IMG/VR virus record: IMGVR_UViG_3300042691_022862
Location: 1-64,000 of that record
DNA: 64,000 nt
Source: a virus
Reading direction: 5' to 3' (one strand)
The notes under the pieces were generated by a model. That model did not search any database, was not told where the DNA came from, and saw only the letters and a list, made by a program, of their open reading frames with translations. This document shows, one piece after another, positions 9,411-19,318 of the stretch (position 1 is its first letter; each line of letters begins with the position of its first letter). The position numbers and the translations under genes are program-made.

Positions 9411-10457
9411 ATGGATCAAACAACAGTAGGAATATATCTATCCAGAATTTTATCTGGGTACTATATCTTTTTTTATCGTGGACAAAAATATAAACTCATA
9501 TATCCTAATATGGATATAAAGTATGAGGCAGATATTTACGCCCAAGAGGAATATGAAAATAATAAGTTTAATGATTGGATTTCTGATGATATGATTGTGG
9601 ATAGTTTGGTTAGTATAGGAATGTGGTCATATAATGGCGATGATAATATAAAAAATATTGAGAAGCAGATAGAGGATCTTAAGGTAGATTTATATCAAAA
9701 CTTTTTAAATCCACCAAAACTTAAATCTGTTCGTCGCACCCTAAACAATACAAAGAACACATATGATAAGCTTTATCAGATTAGACATTCTTTAGACTCA
9801 TGTACAGTTAAAGGTTATTGTAATGTTCTTAAAAATCAATATTTATTAATGCACAGTATATATGACAATAGCAATAATTTAGTATTTAATTCTAAAGATG
9901 CCGATTTTCAATTACTCAACTCTTTAGCGTCTATTATTGCAGAAAATACTATAGACCTTAAAACATTTCGCAGCATCGCTAGAGATGACGTATGGAAAAA
10001 TTACTGGTCCGCTAATAATAATTATGTTTTTGATCAACCAACTATTAATTGGACAGACGAGCAAAAAACTTTAGTTGTATTAACTAAAATGTATGATAAT
10101 GCATATCAACACCCAGAATGTCCAGAAGAAAAAGTAATTAATGATGACGATATGTTTGATGGTTGGATGATTTTACAGCGCAGAGAACACGAAAAAAATA
10201 AGAATAAAAATAGAACAGAGAAACTTTTAGAGGGTAAAAAATTAGGAAAAGCGGGTGAGATATTTATAATGGCTAATTCCCAAGAAGAAGCACAAAACAT
10301 ATATGACTTGAACGATATAACATCAAGACATATTATAAAAGAAAGACATTCTACTATTATTGGTACTAATAATGATGTTAGTGATTCACAGTTGCCAGAT
10401 GTTAAGCGAAATATGGTAGTACAAAGTAATCAACAATTCAAAGATACTAGGAAATAA
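9411..10457 (+). CDS. Tail assembly protein of unknown function (chaperone position)
   Basis: 348 residues, strongly charged, mostly helical, with Lys/Glu-rich coiled-coil-like stretches (about 75-110 and 245-270). No recognisable enzyme motif. It sits between tube and tape-measure genes, where phages encode tail assembly chaperones. The long N-terminal segment has a short beta lead (YIFFYRGQKYKLIYPNMDIKY) that looks like an adaptor to a partner. Role is inferred from position alone. Confidence 0.4.
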   Translation: MDQTTVGIYLSRILSGYYIFFYRGQKYKLIYPNMDIKYEADIYAQEEYENNKFNDWISDDMIVDSLVSIGMWSYNGDDNIKNIEKQIEDLKVDLYQNFLNPPKLKSVRRTLNNTKNTYDKLYQIRHSLDSCTVKGYCNVLKNQYLLMHSIYDNSNNLVFNSKDADFQLLNSLASIIAENTIDLKTFRSIARDDVWKNYWSANNNYVFDQPTINWTDEQKTLVVLTKMYDNAYQHPECPEEKVINDDDMFDGWMILQRREHEKNKNKNRTEKLLEGKKLGKAGEIFIMANSQEEAQNIYDLNDITSRHIIKERHSTIIGTNNDVSDSQLPDVKRNMVVQSNQQFKDTRK

Positions 10458-10460
10458 CTT

Positions 10461-10763
10461 ATGGACAATATGCATAAAACAATTTTAACTAAAAGATTTC
10501 AAACCACAATGATTGGTGCGTTATTCGAATTTGAAAAAGTGTTTGGTTATTTATGGGGTCAAGACAAGCACGAGGATGAATTGACTAATAAAGAATTGGA
10601 TTTTTTGGACAGATGGGATAGTGTCAGGAATCAAATTTTGAATAATGGTAATAGTCAGCTTCGTAAGGCTATTGCTGATCTAGATAAAGTAAATGGACAA
10701 ATCAAATATAACTACCGTTTTTACCAAAAGAAAGAGGAATCAAATGAAGACCCAAAACTTTAA
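10461..10763 (+). CDS. Small helical protein upstream of the tape measure (chaperone-like)
   Basis: 100 residues, all helical and charged, 3 bases after the preceding stop. Its end overlaps the next gene by 20 bases in the +1 frame, and its last sense codon and stop read CTT TAA G. The size and place match the short form of a tail assembly chaperone pair, whose long form is often made by ribosomal frameshifting. The next gene, however, has its own ATG and ribosome site, so separate translation is the simpler reading. Confidence 0.45.
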   Translation: MDNMHKTILTKRFQTTMIGALFEFEKVFGYLWGQDKHEDELTNKELDFLDRWDSVRNQILNNGNSQLRKAIADLDKVNGQIKYNYRFYQKKEESNEDPKL

Positions 10764-11604
10764 GATTATCAATAAAGAAGGCAAGGAAGTAGAACTTTTA
10801 GTCAGGTCTCCTTCTGCTGAAGATCAGAAGCAGGCTACTAAAGTTTATAATCAAGCTTTTAGTGACGCTATTAAGTCTAAGGCTATAGTCAGAGCTAAAT
10901 TAGATGATGTATTAACAGAACAGGGACTATGGGACGGCAACAAACAGGTCAAGTTTTTAGAATATCAAACAACTATTCTTGAGGGTGAGAGACAACTCGC
11001 TAAGGGCGGTATTTCCATCAATCAAGCTAGAGATATTGCCCTAAATATGAAAAAGGCAAGAGAAGATCTAAAAGAGCTAATTTCTGTTAAGACTAATTTA
11101 GACATACATACTGCCGAAGGACAGGCCGATAATGCTCGCTTTAATTATTTAGTTTCAGCTTGTACGGTGTATAGTGATACTAAAGAGCAATATTTTAAAG
11201 GTTATGATGATTATCTAAATAGATCAGGAGAAGTAGCAGCCCTACTTTCTGCTCAACATTTGGCCGCAATGATATATGGTTTGGACAATGATTATGAAGA
11301 TAAGTTACCAGAAAACAAGTTTTTAAAGAAATACAAGTTTGTTGATACTAAACTTAGACTCATAAACAAAGAAGGTAAGCTAGTAGATAGTGATGGTAGA
11401 CTGATTGACGAAAGTGGTCGATTTATCAACGATAAGGGTGAGTTTGTTGATAAAGACGGTAATGTCGTTGATCAAGAGGGTGACTATGTAGTAGACTTTA
11501 AACCATTTTTAGATGATAATGGACAACCAGTACTTGTGGAAGAAAAAAAGGATGAAACCATCAACACAACTAGCGAGATTACAGAAGAAAAACAAACTAG
11601 TTAG
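10744..11604 (+). CDS. Tail assembly-type protein with C-terminal seven-residue repeats
   Basis: The start is placed at ATG 10744, with AGAGGAAT just upstream, instead of the in-frame TTG at 10693. The product is 286 residues. Residues 1-200 are helical and charged and open with a short beta segment (FKIINKEGKEVELLVRSPSA), reminiscent of tail chaperones. Around residues 207-250 there are six tandem seven-residue repeats of the form xxGxxx[DN], such as KEGKLVD, SDGRLID, ESGRFIN, DKGEFVD and KDGNVVD. The tail is acidic. An intrinsic terminator follows before the tape measure gene. Confidence 0.45.
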   Translation: MKTQNFKIINKEGKEVELLVRSPSAEDQKQATKVYNQAFSDAIKSKAIVRAKLDDVLTEQGLWDGNKQVKFLEYQTTILEGERQLAKGGISINQARDIALNMKKAREDLKELISVKTNLDIHTAEGQADNARFNYLVSACTVYSDTKEQYFKGYDDYLNRSGEVAALLSAQHLAAMIYGLDNDYEDKLPENKFLKKYKFVDTKLRLINKEGKLVDSDGRLIDESGRFINDKGEFVDKDGNVVDQEGDYVVDFKPFLDDNGQPVLVEEKKDETINTTSEITEEKQTS

Positions 11605-11633
11605 TAGTCCTAAATTTTATACATCATTTGAAT

Positions 11634-11672
11634 ATATCCCCAAAGAATTAACTTCTTTTGGGGATATTTTTT
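11634..11672 (+). terminator. Rho-independent terminator before the tape measure gene
   Basis: ATATCCCCAAAGAA pairs with TTCTTTTGGGGATAT around a five-base loop, with one bulged T, and is followed by a run of six T. It lies 30 bases after the preceding stop and 17 before the tape measure ATG. Inside a tail operon it would lower, not abolish, downstream transcription. Confidence 0.75.
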
Positions 11673-11688
11673 ATAGAAGAGCTTAAAC

Positions 11689-14600
11689 ATGGCACAAGGC
11701 TTTAACTTAACAGCAGAAATTAATCTAAGAGGGCCAAGTAATATCAGGACTGTAGTGGCTGATATTAGAAGACAGCTAGGTAGTATAGATGTTAACATTA
11801 ATCCTAGGTTGGATCAAAATGCAGCTCGTAATATTACCAGTCTTAATAATAGCCTAACCAGACTCAATTCCACGCTATCAGCCACCAGAACTTCTGCCAC
11901 AGACGCAGCCAGAGCTATTAGAGATCTAACACAAGCTGCCAATGGTCTAGGCAATAGATCTATTCAGCAAAATATCAATAACGCTGCTGCCGCATGTCAA
12001 AATCTTGGTAGGTCAGCGGGAGGTGCCGGTGGAGACATAGGTGGCGCCTCTACTAGAATAGAAGAGTTTGGTAGACAGTCAGCTTTAGCCGTTAGACGTT
12101 TTGCTGCATTCAGCTTAGTAACGGGCACGATATATGCTTTAACAGGAGCTATCAGTAGGGGTATAGATGCTTTTATTGATTTCGATAAAGAGTTTGTTAG
12201 ATTACAACAGGTTACCGGAGAAAGTGCTAAAGGATTAAAGGGACTAGCCAACGCTATAACTTCTTTATCAACAAGCTTGGGCGTAAACTCAGCAGAACTA
12301 ACTACCGTAGCTGTGACTCTCGCACAGGCTGGTTTAAGTGCGACAGACACTAAGAGAGCGTTAGATGCATTAGCGAAAAGTTCATTAGCTCCATCGTTCG
12401 ACGATATTAATGAAACTGTGGAAGGTAGTATTGCTTTAATGAGACAGTTCGGCATTGGAGCTAACGATCTAGAAAAAGCCCTAGGCTCTATTAATGCTGT
12501 ATCAGCAAAGTTCGCTGTAGAAGCTAGCGATATTATTACTGCTATTCAGCGTACGGGTGGTGTATTTGCCACAGCCAGTAGAGGTGTGAGCGAAGGCACA
12601 GATGCTCTTAATGAATTTATTGCAGTTTTTACAAGTGTACGACAAACTACTCGTGAAAGTGCAGAAACTATTGCTACTGGTTTAAGAACAGTATTTACTC
12701 GTATTCAAAGAGGTCAAACAATAGATGCTCTTAAAGAATTCGGTATTGAGTTGACAGATCTAGAGGATAAATTCGTAGGACCATTTGAAGCTATCAGAAG
12801 ACTGAGTGAAGGTCTTAGTACATTAGATCCAAGAGATGTAAGGTTTTCACAGATCGTAGAAGAGCTTGGTGGCTTTAGACAAATCGGCAAGGTTATTCCA
12901 TTAATTCAGCAGTTCGCCGTTGCCCAACAGGCTTTAAAAACAGCACAAACAGGACAAGACTCTTTGGCGGCCGATGCTGCAACAGCACAATTATCTTTAG
13001 CTAATCAAATAGCAAAAGTTAGAGAAGAATTTACGGCACTTATAAGATCAATAGGCGAGAGTGAAAGTTTTAGAAGTTTCGTAAGTCTCGCCTTACAATT
13101 AGCTAGCGCTCTTATTCAGGTGGCTGATGCTGCCAAGGGAGTGCTGCCCGCTTTAACTGCTATTGCTGCTATTAGAGGTGCCTCGTTTTTAACTCAGTTC
13201 GTCACTGGGTTTGGTGGTGGTATTGGTGGTGGTCGTGGTGGTCGTGGCCCTCGTAGATTTGCTACTGGTGGTTTAGTGCCAGGATCGGGTAATAGAGATA
13301 CTGTTCCTGCTATGCTCACTCCCGGCGAGTTTGTTATACGTAAAAAAGCCGTAGAACAAATTGGAACAGATAATCTGCTTAATATGAATAAAGGCGGGAG
13401 AGTTATCAGTCCTGCTGCGACTGAGTCTAAAATGCCACAGCTTTTTATGGAGCGTGGAGGAGACGTTTCTAATGAAATTAGACAACAGTTAGATACAGGA
13501 AGAAAATCACAAGGGTTCTCTGGTCAGACAGCAGCTAAAGGACTAGGGAAAATTACATCCTTAAGTGAGCAAATCGCACTATCTCCAGATCTTAACGACG
13601 TTTATGGTGGTGCGTTTTTAAGTCCAGAGGGTAGTGTAAGAGATCTTAAGGGTTCATTAGATAAAAATATAATATCTTCTATTGTTAAAGGAACAGATGC
13701 TTATAAAGTTTTATCTAGAGCTAGTGCTCAAACCCCAGAAGGTAAACTTGTATTAGGAGAATTAAAGAATATTGAAAAAGCAGCCCAGGCTAAAGGTGAT
13801 TTTAGTTTGGTTGCTGAGTCGCTCGCTAAAAGTAAATCAGAAAAAATAGAAAATACTATTTTAGGTAAAGTTTATGATGCTGTTGAAGATGGCTCCAAAG
13901 AACTTTCTTCTGCAACAAGGATATCTACAGGAGGAGCATCAGAAGCTACAAGAATTTTAAAACAGTCTAATATAGATAATGTCATTGGTAATATTTATGA
14001 AGCTATTATTAGTAATGCTGGCTCTCCATATAACGAAAAGGATAGAGACTCTAGCAACGAAGCTTTCGATTTTCCGTCGGGGTTGGGGTCTGTTGCTTCA
14101 AATTTTGGTTCTGGTAGATTAGCTAAAATTATTACAGACGCTAAAACAAGATTTACCTCTGGGAATATATCATCATTTCTTAATAAAGTAAAGAATTTTG
14201 AAAGTAAAAAACTATCTAAAGAAGTAGAAGCCATCTTAGATAGACCAGATATTTTATCAGGATTTAGTACGCGAGAGCTAGCAGATAAAAGAGCTTCTAG
14301 TGCTAGGTCTGAAGTAAAAAGATTGGTTGATACCAGGATACAAAGAAGAGCATCTGGTGGGTCCATATCTGGCGAAGACACTGTTCCTGCCATGTTAACC
14401 CCCGGCGAATTTATAATTAATAAAAAAGCAGCAAAAAGAATTGGTTCATCTAGTTTACATAATCTAAATAGGGCAGATAGAATTGGATACAATAAGGGTG
14501 GTGCTGTAGGACATATTCAACATTTTGCTAGTGGCGGTGGAGTACAAAAGTTTTTTGCTGGTGGGGCTGTTGCCGGTGTGAGAATGTTATTCACATCTAT

Positions 14601-17565
14601 GCCTAGAATTATACAAGGTTTTCAAAGACTATCTACTTCTGTTCAAACAAGTTCTAAAGGCTTGACCATGTTTGGTCAAAAGGTTACCAAGCTAGATGTT
14701 GGTATACCTCGCACTGGTAGTGGCACAGCTAGAGCCGGCGGGTCTAGTGCTGGCAGAAGAAATTTCGACAATCAAGGAGCCGGTGTTCCGCAAAACAGAG
14801 ACATTGGCACCGCTGGATTATTGGCTTTGACTGCTGGAGGCGCCGCGGTTGAAGGTTTATCTAGTGGTATTGGTGGCTCAACCGGAGAAGTTATTAGTGC
14901 TGTAGGTAACGACGTTTTAAATTATTCTGCTATTGGAGCAACTATAGGATCTATGGTTCCCGTGGTGGGAACGGCAGCAGGAGCGGCAGCAGGAGCATTA
15001 GTTGGTTTAACTACAGGCTTATTTAAGTCTACAAAAGCAGTAAATGAATTCAATCTAGAGCTTGCTACAAATAAAAAGAACGCAGCCGCAGACGCATCAG
15101 ATGCTAGTATTGCAAAGTTTGCTAAAACCGGATCACAATTAGACAAGGGTAATGCTTTATTGGACTTTAGTAAAACGATGAAAGCCGAACAAGAATTGGC
15201 TACCCAAAAGGGTGGTCTTAGAAAGATGACCACACAAGAGAACGTACAAGTGCAACAAAGAGGTGCTGAGCAAGCTATAGCTATACTTTCAGCAGAAATG
15301 TTGAATACGGGCCAAACGCTGGAACAAGTACAAAAGGCTATGGATCCAGCTTTGTTTGATAGTTTAAGTATAGAAATAGCCGAAGCTCAGTATGATTATA
15401 TTGAAGCACAAAAAAGAATCAATCAAGAGTTTCAAGACGCAGAAGGAAACGAAGCTAAACAAAGAGATATTAAAAAACAAGGACTAATAGAACTTAAAAA
15501 AATTAGAGATAAAAATGTACAACTGCTCTTAGCAACTGCCGACGCAGAAGTTAAAACTAGAGAGAATGCTAAAAAACAAGCTGAAGTTAGAAAAGTAGTT
15601 GAATCTTTATTAGATAAATATCGTAAGATATCTGCAAGCCTTGAAAGATTTGGAGATGAGATAGAAGCTATCAAGGAAAGCGCAGCTAACTCAGTTAAAG
15701 GTTTTCAGGGACAAGCAGAATTCAATAATGTTGACAGATCTAATGAGAAGACTCTTGGTAATCTTAGTGCATATTCTATGGCAGAGGTTGCAAAGGTTGC
15801 CAACCAAGTTGGTAATTTAGCTGGAGGTCAAACAGGACAAGAATTAAGCAATAATATACAGTCAGCAAAAGTAGCTCAAGATATTTTGCCTGGAATTTTA
15901 CGAAATACTATGGCAAAAGATTCTCAAGGGGTTGTGGATGAGTTAAAAGCGGCTTTTGCTAAGGAAAAGATTCCGTTCCCTGACTTTTTAGCTAAAGATA
16001 TTACCTCTGTATTAGGAGATGAAAGTGTTAGCCGTCAAGGAAAAAGCTTTAGTGAACTAGCCGACGACCCATCTTTACTTAATAATCTAAGCAAAGCAAT
16101 GGGCGTCTCATTAGAAACTGCTACCTTATACTTGAAAAAATATAATGATGCCCTACAAGCTGCTCTTACAGAGATTAGTAATAGTTATGCTAAATCTATG
16201 GCAGAGGCGGCAGAATGGCAATCTAAAGCATCAGATATTAGAGCCAGATCTCGCATTGAATTAGACCAAGCACTAGGAAAAAATATTAGTTTGGAAAGAA
16301 TGAATGAGCCATTTGATCAGAGAATCAGAGGATTAACGGGAGATGTGGTTTTCGGAGGCAGCACCAATCCAGCAGAAATTGCGAGAGGTATGAGAGACTC
16401 TATAGCTGCAAAACCAGGAGAAGAAAAAAAACTACAAGACTTATTAGCAAAAGACCTAGCTATTGACCCCAACAACGAAGCAGCTAAAAAAGCATCCACA
16501 GCAGCTATTGTTAATCAAACGAAAGCTTTGGCTAATCAAAATAATGGTATTAATAATGCTCGTAAAGCACTAGAAGAATTAGCTAATGATAGCAGCGCAG
16601 CGGCTAATGCGTTAACAAAAATTCAAGAAGTCCAGAGAGTGTCTCAAGGAGCTACAAACTTTGCTCGCAAAGCACTAACAAGTGATAATGAGCAACTAGC
16701 AGAAATGAATGACGCATTAACCGCATATACTAAGATTGTATCTGGACAAGCTACCAAAGACGAACTGAATTCTTTACCTTTTAGACAGCAAGGTTTTGAA
16801 GGTATGGATATGATTAAGGATTTAGTTCCAGAAAGCATGGGTAGGCGCATTGAAGCTCAAATGACCAGACAAATGATCGAAGCTATGCCAAATGGACAAG
16901 AGCTTCTTAATAAGCCTATGGCTCTTCGTCCAGACGGAGAAAAAATTACTTTAGGTGGAGCGCTAGATAATGCCGCATCTGGTATAGATCCAGTACAACA
17001 AAAATATATTGACGCATATACAGAAGCAACATCTAGACAAGCAGAAGCAGCAGATGAACTAGGTAAATCGGCAGTCTCTGTTGCTCAAGTTTTTGAAGGT
17101 AAGATGGTAGAGATTCTAAATAGAATTGGACAAACAATGGGCGTAAAAGACGGAGTTCCGGCTATACCACAAGCTGGCGGTGCCGCCGGAGCACCTATTC
17201 CTTTTGGCGCCCTCCCAGCAGCAGCACCCAATAATGGTGGACAGGTCGCAAATAATGGTAATGCAGTAGCTAATATACCCGGTTTCGGCCCCATCACAGT
17301 AGATGATGCCGCTAAACAATTTGCTCAAAGTATTAGCTCTGGATTTGAGGCATTTGGTACTTATGTACAAGCCCTGTCCGGTATTAAGTTGCCAGAAAAA
17401 ATTGAACTATCTGGTAATCATGTTGTAGACGTTAGAATCACCGGAGCGGCTGCTTTTGATGCTCTAAAGAAAGATTTTACAAATATGATTTCTGTAGAAG
17501 TTAGTAAGGCTATGAATCAGATATGGAATCAAACTGGCGGTGGAATAGGAAGCGCCCCAAAATAG
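11689..17565 (+). CDS. Tail tape measure protein
   Basis: 1,958 residues, the longest gene in the window, in the canonical place after the chaperone-position genes. It is Ala/Gln/Ser-rich and largely helical with coiled coils. Two copies of the hallmark loop D[ST]VPAMLTPGEF[VI]I..KA...IG occur at about residues 535-555 and 895-915, each after a Gly-rich linker. A hydrophobic Gly/Ala segment at about 1083-1115 (IGSMVPVVGTAAGAAAGALV) could cross a host membrane at injection. Length times 1.5 angstrom per residue gives a tail near 0.29 micrometre. No lysozyme or peptidase domain was noticed within it. Confidence 0.93.
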   Translation: MAQGFNLTAEINLRGPSNIRTVVADIRRQLGSIDVNINPRLDQNAARNITSLNNSLTRLNSTLSATRTSATDAARAIRDLTQAANGLGNRSIQQNINNAAAACQNLGRSAGGAGGDIGGASTRIEEFGRQSALAVRRFAAFSLVTGTIYALTGAISRGIDAFIDFDKEFVRLQQVTGESAKGLKGLANAITSLSTSLGVNSAELTTVAVTLAQAGLSATDTKRALDALAKSSLAPSFDDINETVEGSIALMRQFGIGANDLEKALGSINAVSAKFAVEASDIITAIQRTGGVFATASRGVSEGTDALNEFIAVFTSVRQTTRESAETIATGLRTVFTRIQRGQTIDALKEFGIELTDLEDKFVGPFEAIRRLSEGLSTLDPRDVRFSQIVEELGGFRQIGKVIPLIQQFAVAQQALKTAQTGQDSLAADAATAQLSLANQIAKVREEFTALIRSIGESESFRSFVSLALQLASALIQVADAAKGVLPALTAIAAIRGASFLTQFVTGFGGGIGGGRGGRGPRRFATGGLVPGSGNRDTVPAMLTPGEFVIRKKAVEQIGTDNLLNMNKGGRVISPAATESKMPQLFMERGGDVSNEIRQQLDTGRKSQGFSGQTAAKGLGKITSLSEQIALSPDLNDVYGGAFLSPEGSVRDLKGSLDKNIISSIVKGTDAYKVLSRASAQTPEGKLVLGELKNIEKAAQAKGDFSLVAESLAKSKSEKIENTILGKVYDAVEDGSKELSSATRISTGGASEATRILKQSNIDNVIGNIYEAIISNAGSPYNEKDRDSSNEAFDFPSGLGSVASNFGSGRLAKIITDAKTRFTSGNISSFLNKVKNFESKKLSKEVEAILDRPDILSGFSTRELADKRASSARSEVKRLVDTRIQRRASGGSISGEDTVPAMLTPGEFIINKKAAKRIGSSSLHNLNRADRIGYNKGGAVGHIQHFASGGGVQKFFAGGAVAGVRMLFTSMPRIIQGFQRLSTSVQTSSKGLTMFGQKVTKLDVGIPRTGSGTARAGGSSAGRRNFDNQGAGVPQNRDIGTAGLLALTAGGAAVEGLSSGIGGSTGEVISAVGNDVLNYSAIGATIGSMVPVVGTAAGAAAGALVGLTTGLFKSTKAVNEFNLELATNKKNAAADASDASIAKFAKTGSQLDKGNALLDFSKTMKAEQELATQKGGLRKMTTQENVQVQQRGAEQAIAILSAEMLNTGQTLEQVQKAMDPALFDSLSIEIAEAQYDYIEAQKRINQEFQDAEGNEAKQRDIKKQGLIELKKIRDKNVQLLLATADAEVKTRENAKKQAEVRKVVESLLDKYRKISASLERFGDEIEAIKESAANSVKGFQGQAEFNNVDRSNEKTLGNLSAYSMAEVAKVANQVGNLAGGQTGQELSNNIQSAKVAQDILPGILRNTMAKDSQGVVDELKAAFAKEKIPFPDFLAKDITSVLGDESVSRQGKSFSELADDPSLLNNLSKAMGVSLETATLYLKKYNDALQAALTEISNSYAKSMAEAAEWQSKASDIRARSRIELDQALGKNISLERMNEPFDQRIRGLTGDVVFGGSTNPAEIARGMRDSIAAKPGEEKKLQDLLAKDLAIDPNNEAAKKASTAAIVNQTKALANQNNGINNARKALEELANDSSAAANALTKIQEVQRVSQGATNFARKALTSDNEQLAEMNDALTAYTKIVSGQATKDELNSLPFRQQGFEGMDMIKDLVPESMGRRIEAQMTRQMIEAMPNGQELLNKPMALRPDGEKITLGGALDNAASGIDPVQQKYIDAYTEATSRQAEAADELGKSAVSVAQVFEGKMVEILNRIGQTMGVKDGVPAIPQAGGAAGAPIPFGALPAAAPNNGGQVANNGNAVANIPGFGPITVDDAAKQFAQSISSGFEAFGTYVQALSGIKLPEKIELSGNHVVDVRITGAAAFDALKKDFTNMISVEVSKAMNQIWNQTGGGIGSAPK

Positions 17566-17577
17566 GATAGATAACAC

Positions 17578-19314
17578 ATGAATAATATTTCTGTTTATTA
17601 TTGTAAAGCTAGCGAATCTCCTGGATCATCACATAGATTATCGCCGGCCCCAACCATATCTATTAGTCCAGAAATTTACTATGCAAATGATAATGTAATT
17701 GGCTATACTTATGCTATTACTCTTAATGGCTATGCTAATGCTCTGAGATTAGATCTGGATCCAGGGTCTACTGATTTTGGCTTAGAGCCAACCGTTGAAC
17801 ATATAGGACATATTAGAGAAGTATTCAATACTAATGGTGGTACTTTATATATTAAGGATGGATCTAGAAACATTATTGTGGCTAAAGGTGCCACTATTAA
17901 AAATATTCAATTTGATACATCTGAGAATAGATGGGTAAATTATGCCCCATATACTGTAGAAGTTGAGTTTAATGAAGTTGATTTTATCGGTTGTTCTAAT
18001 AACTCAGCTGTTGCCTGTAATAGTAGTTTTTTTCATTCTCCTCACCAAAGCGCGACTGTTACAGCAGATAATTTGGTAGATATCAAAAAACATAAAATTA
18101 AAGAGTTTAGTGATAAATGGTCATTTACTGTAGAAAATGAAATTTACGATAATTATAATGGATTTTTAAATTCTTTTTTTAATGTGTCTTATACAATATC
18201 AGCAACAGGCAAAAATTATTATGTTGGTGATAACTTGGTACCAGCTTGGCATCAAGCTAAATTATTTGTACAAGAAAGATTACAAAAACAAGTTTTAGGA
18301 CTATTGAATGGCGTTTTACAAATTACCCCTCTTAATATAGATGCTTGTGCAGCTTCGGGAGATATTTCTAGTTTACACAACGTAGATACTTCTGCCCCAA
18401 GAGCTGGAGGATTATTGCAAAATCTCAACACTTTGAGAGATGGTGTTACTAGAACATTTGATATTTATAACGAACAAATTTCTTGTGATACTTCGGAAGC
18501 GGAGGGCACATTTAGTGTAACCTATAATGCCTTAGTTAAGCGTAGCGATCCCGCTTTGAGTCCTTCGGCAAATGCCGCTATTTTCACTTATAATAAAAAT
18601 ATTACAGTAACTGATGATGATGGATTAAATGCTACTATTAATCTACAAGGCACAGTACAAGGACTAGTTAGAGGAGGATTTATATATTATAATAATGACT
18701 ATGTATTACCATCTACTGGAACAATAGTTATAAATGTCGATAGCGCAGAAACTAAATATAGTAATGCTGTGGCTTATTTTAATGCCAAGATAGGTACAGC
18801 AACTGATTTGTTACAATCATTTAAAGCTTCGCTCAATATTACCAAAAGACAACTATTGCTCAAGGGTCCAGACGGATATCCTTCGCCATCTTCTTTTATT
18901 TTGGAACATAGCTATCATGATGGCTCTATTGGCATTACCGCTGTTTATGATAAGTCTCAAACAGAAAATGCTGACAGAGGATACTATACATTATCCATAG
19001 TAAGAAATGATCCTGTAGAACTTATACAAGAGTTTGTTATTCCTGGCAGAATACAAGGACCATTAATTCAAAGACTTAATGCTTTAACATCTAAAACAAT
19101 AGCTATTAATATTGAAGGGGCCGATAGGTCGAACAAAATTTGTAACACGATAAACAACCTAGATCTATGCAGTCTTTACCCAGCTTTTAATATTCCTAAT
19201 TATACTCAACTATTACAAGACAATGATATGTGGATCAAAACTAAAGAAGACTATACAATGAATATTGTAGATGGTTCGTTTAGTATTGCTCTGGAATATA
19301 CTTCTAAAGGATAA
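17578..19314 (+). CDS. Putative distal tail protein, paralogue A
   Basis: 578 residues, beta-rich. It is clearly homologous to the next gene: shared SHRL.PAP..[AS]IS.E..Y.ND.VIGY.Y.ITL near the N-terminus, S[FN]...YSISATGK, [VL]PAW.QAK.FVQ.R...QV..LLNGVL and E.[IQ]SC..SE..GTFS.TY in the middle. It comes directly after the tape measure, where distal-tail and tail-tip proteins are normally encoded. AGGATAG precedes the ATG. Likely part of the tip ring or baseplate; no catalytic motif is visible. Confidence 0.5.
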   Translation: MNNISVYYCKASESPGSSHRLSPAPTISISPEIYYANDNVIGYTYAITLNGYANALRLDLDPGSTDFGLEPTVEHIGHIREVFNTNGGTLYIKDGSRNIIVAKGATIKNIQFDTSENRWVNYAPYTVEVEFNEVDFIGCSNNSAVACNSSFFHSPHQSATVTADNLVDIKKHKIKEFSDKWSFTVENEIYDNYNGFLNSFFNVSYTISATGKNYYVGDNLVPAWHQAKLFVQERLQKQVLGLLNGVLQITPLNIDACAASGDISSLHNVDTSAPRAGGLLQNLNTLRDGVTRTFDIYNEQISCDTSEAEGTFSVTYNALVKRSDPALSPSANAAIFTYNKNITVTDDDGLNATINLQGTVQGLVRGGFIYYNNDYVLPSTGTIVINVDSAETKYSNAVAYFNAKIGTATDLLQSFKASLNITKRQLLLKGPDGYPSPSSFILEHSYHDGSIGITAVYDKSQTENADRGYYTLSIVRNDPVELIQEFVIPGRIQGPLIQRLNALTSKTIAINIEGADRSNKICNTINNLDLCSLYPAFNIPNYTQLLQDNDMWIKTKEDYTMNIVDGSFSIALEYTSKG

Positions 19315-19318
19315 ACTT

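Noticed and set aside
11997-17370. Many minus-strand open frames across the tape measure
   Set aside because: Low-complexity shadows of a clear 1,958-codon gene with hallmark motifs.
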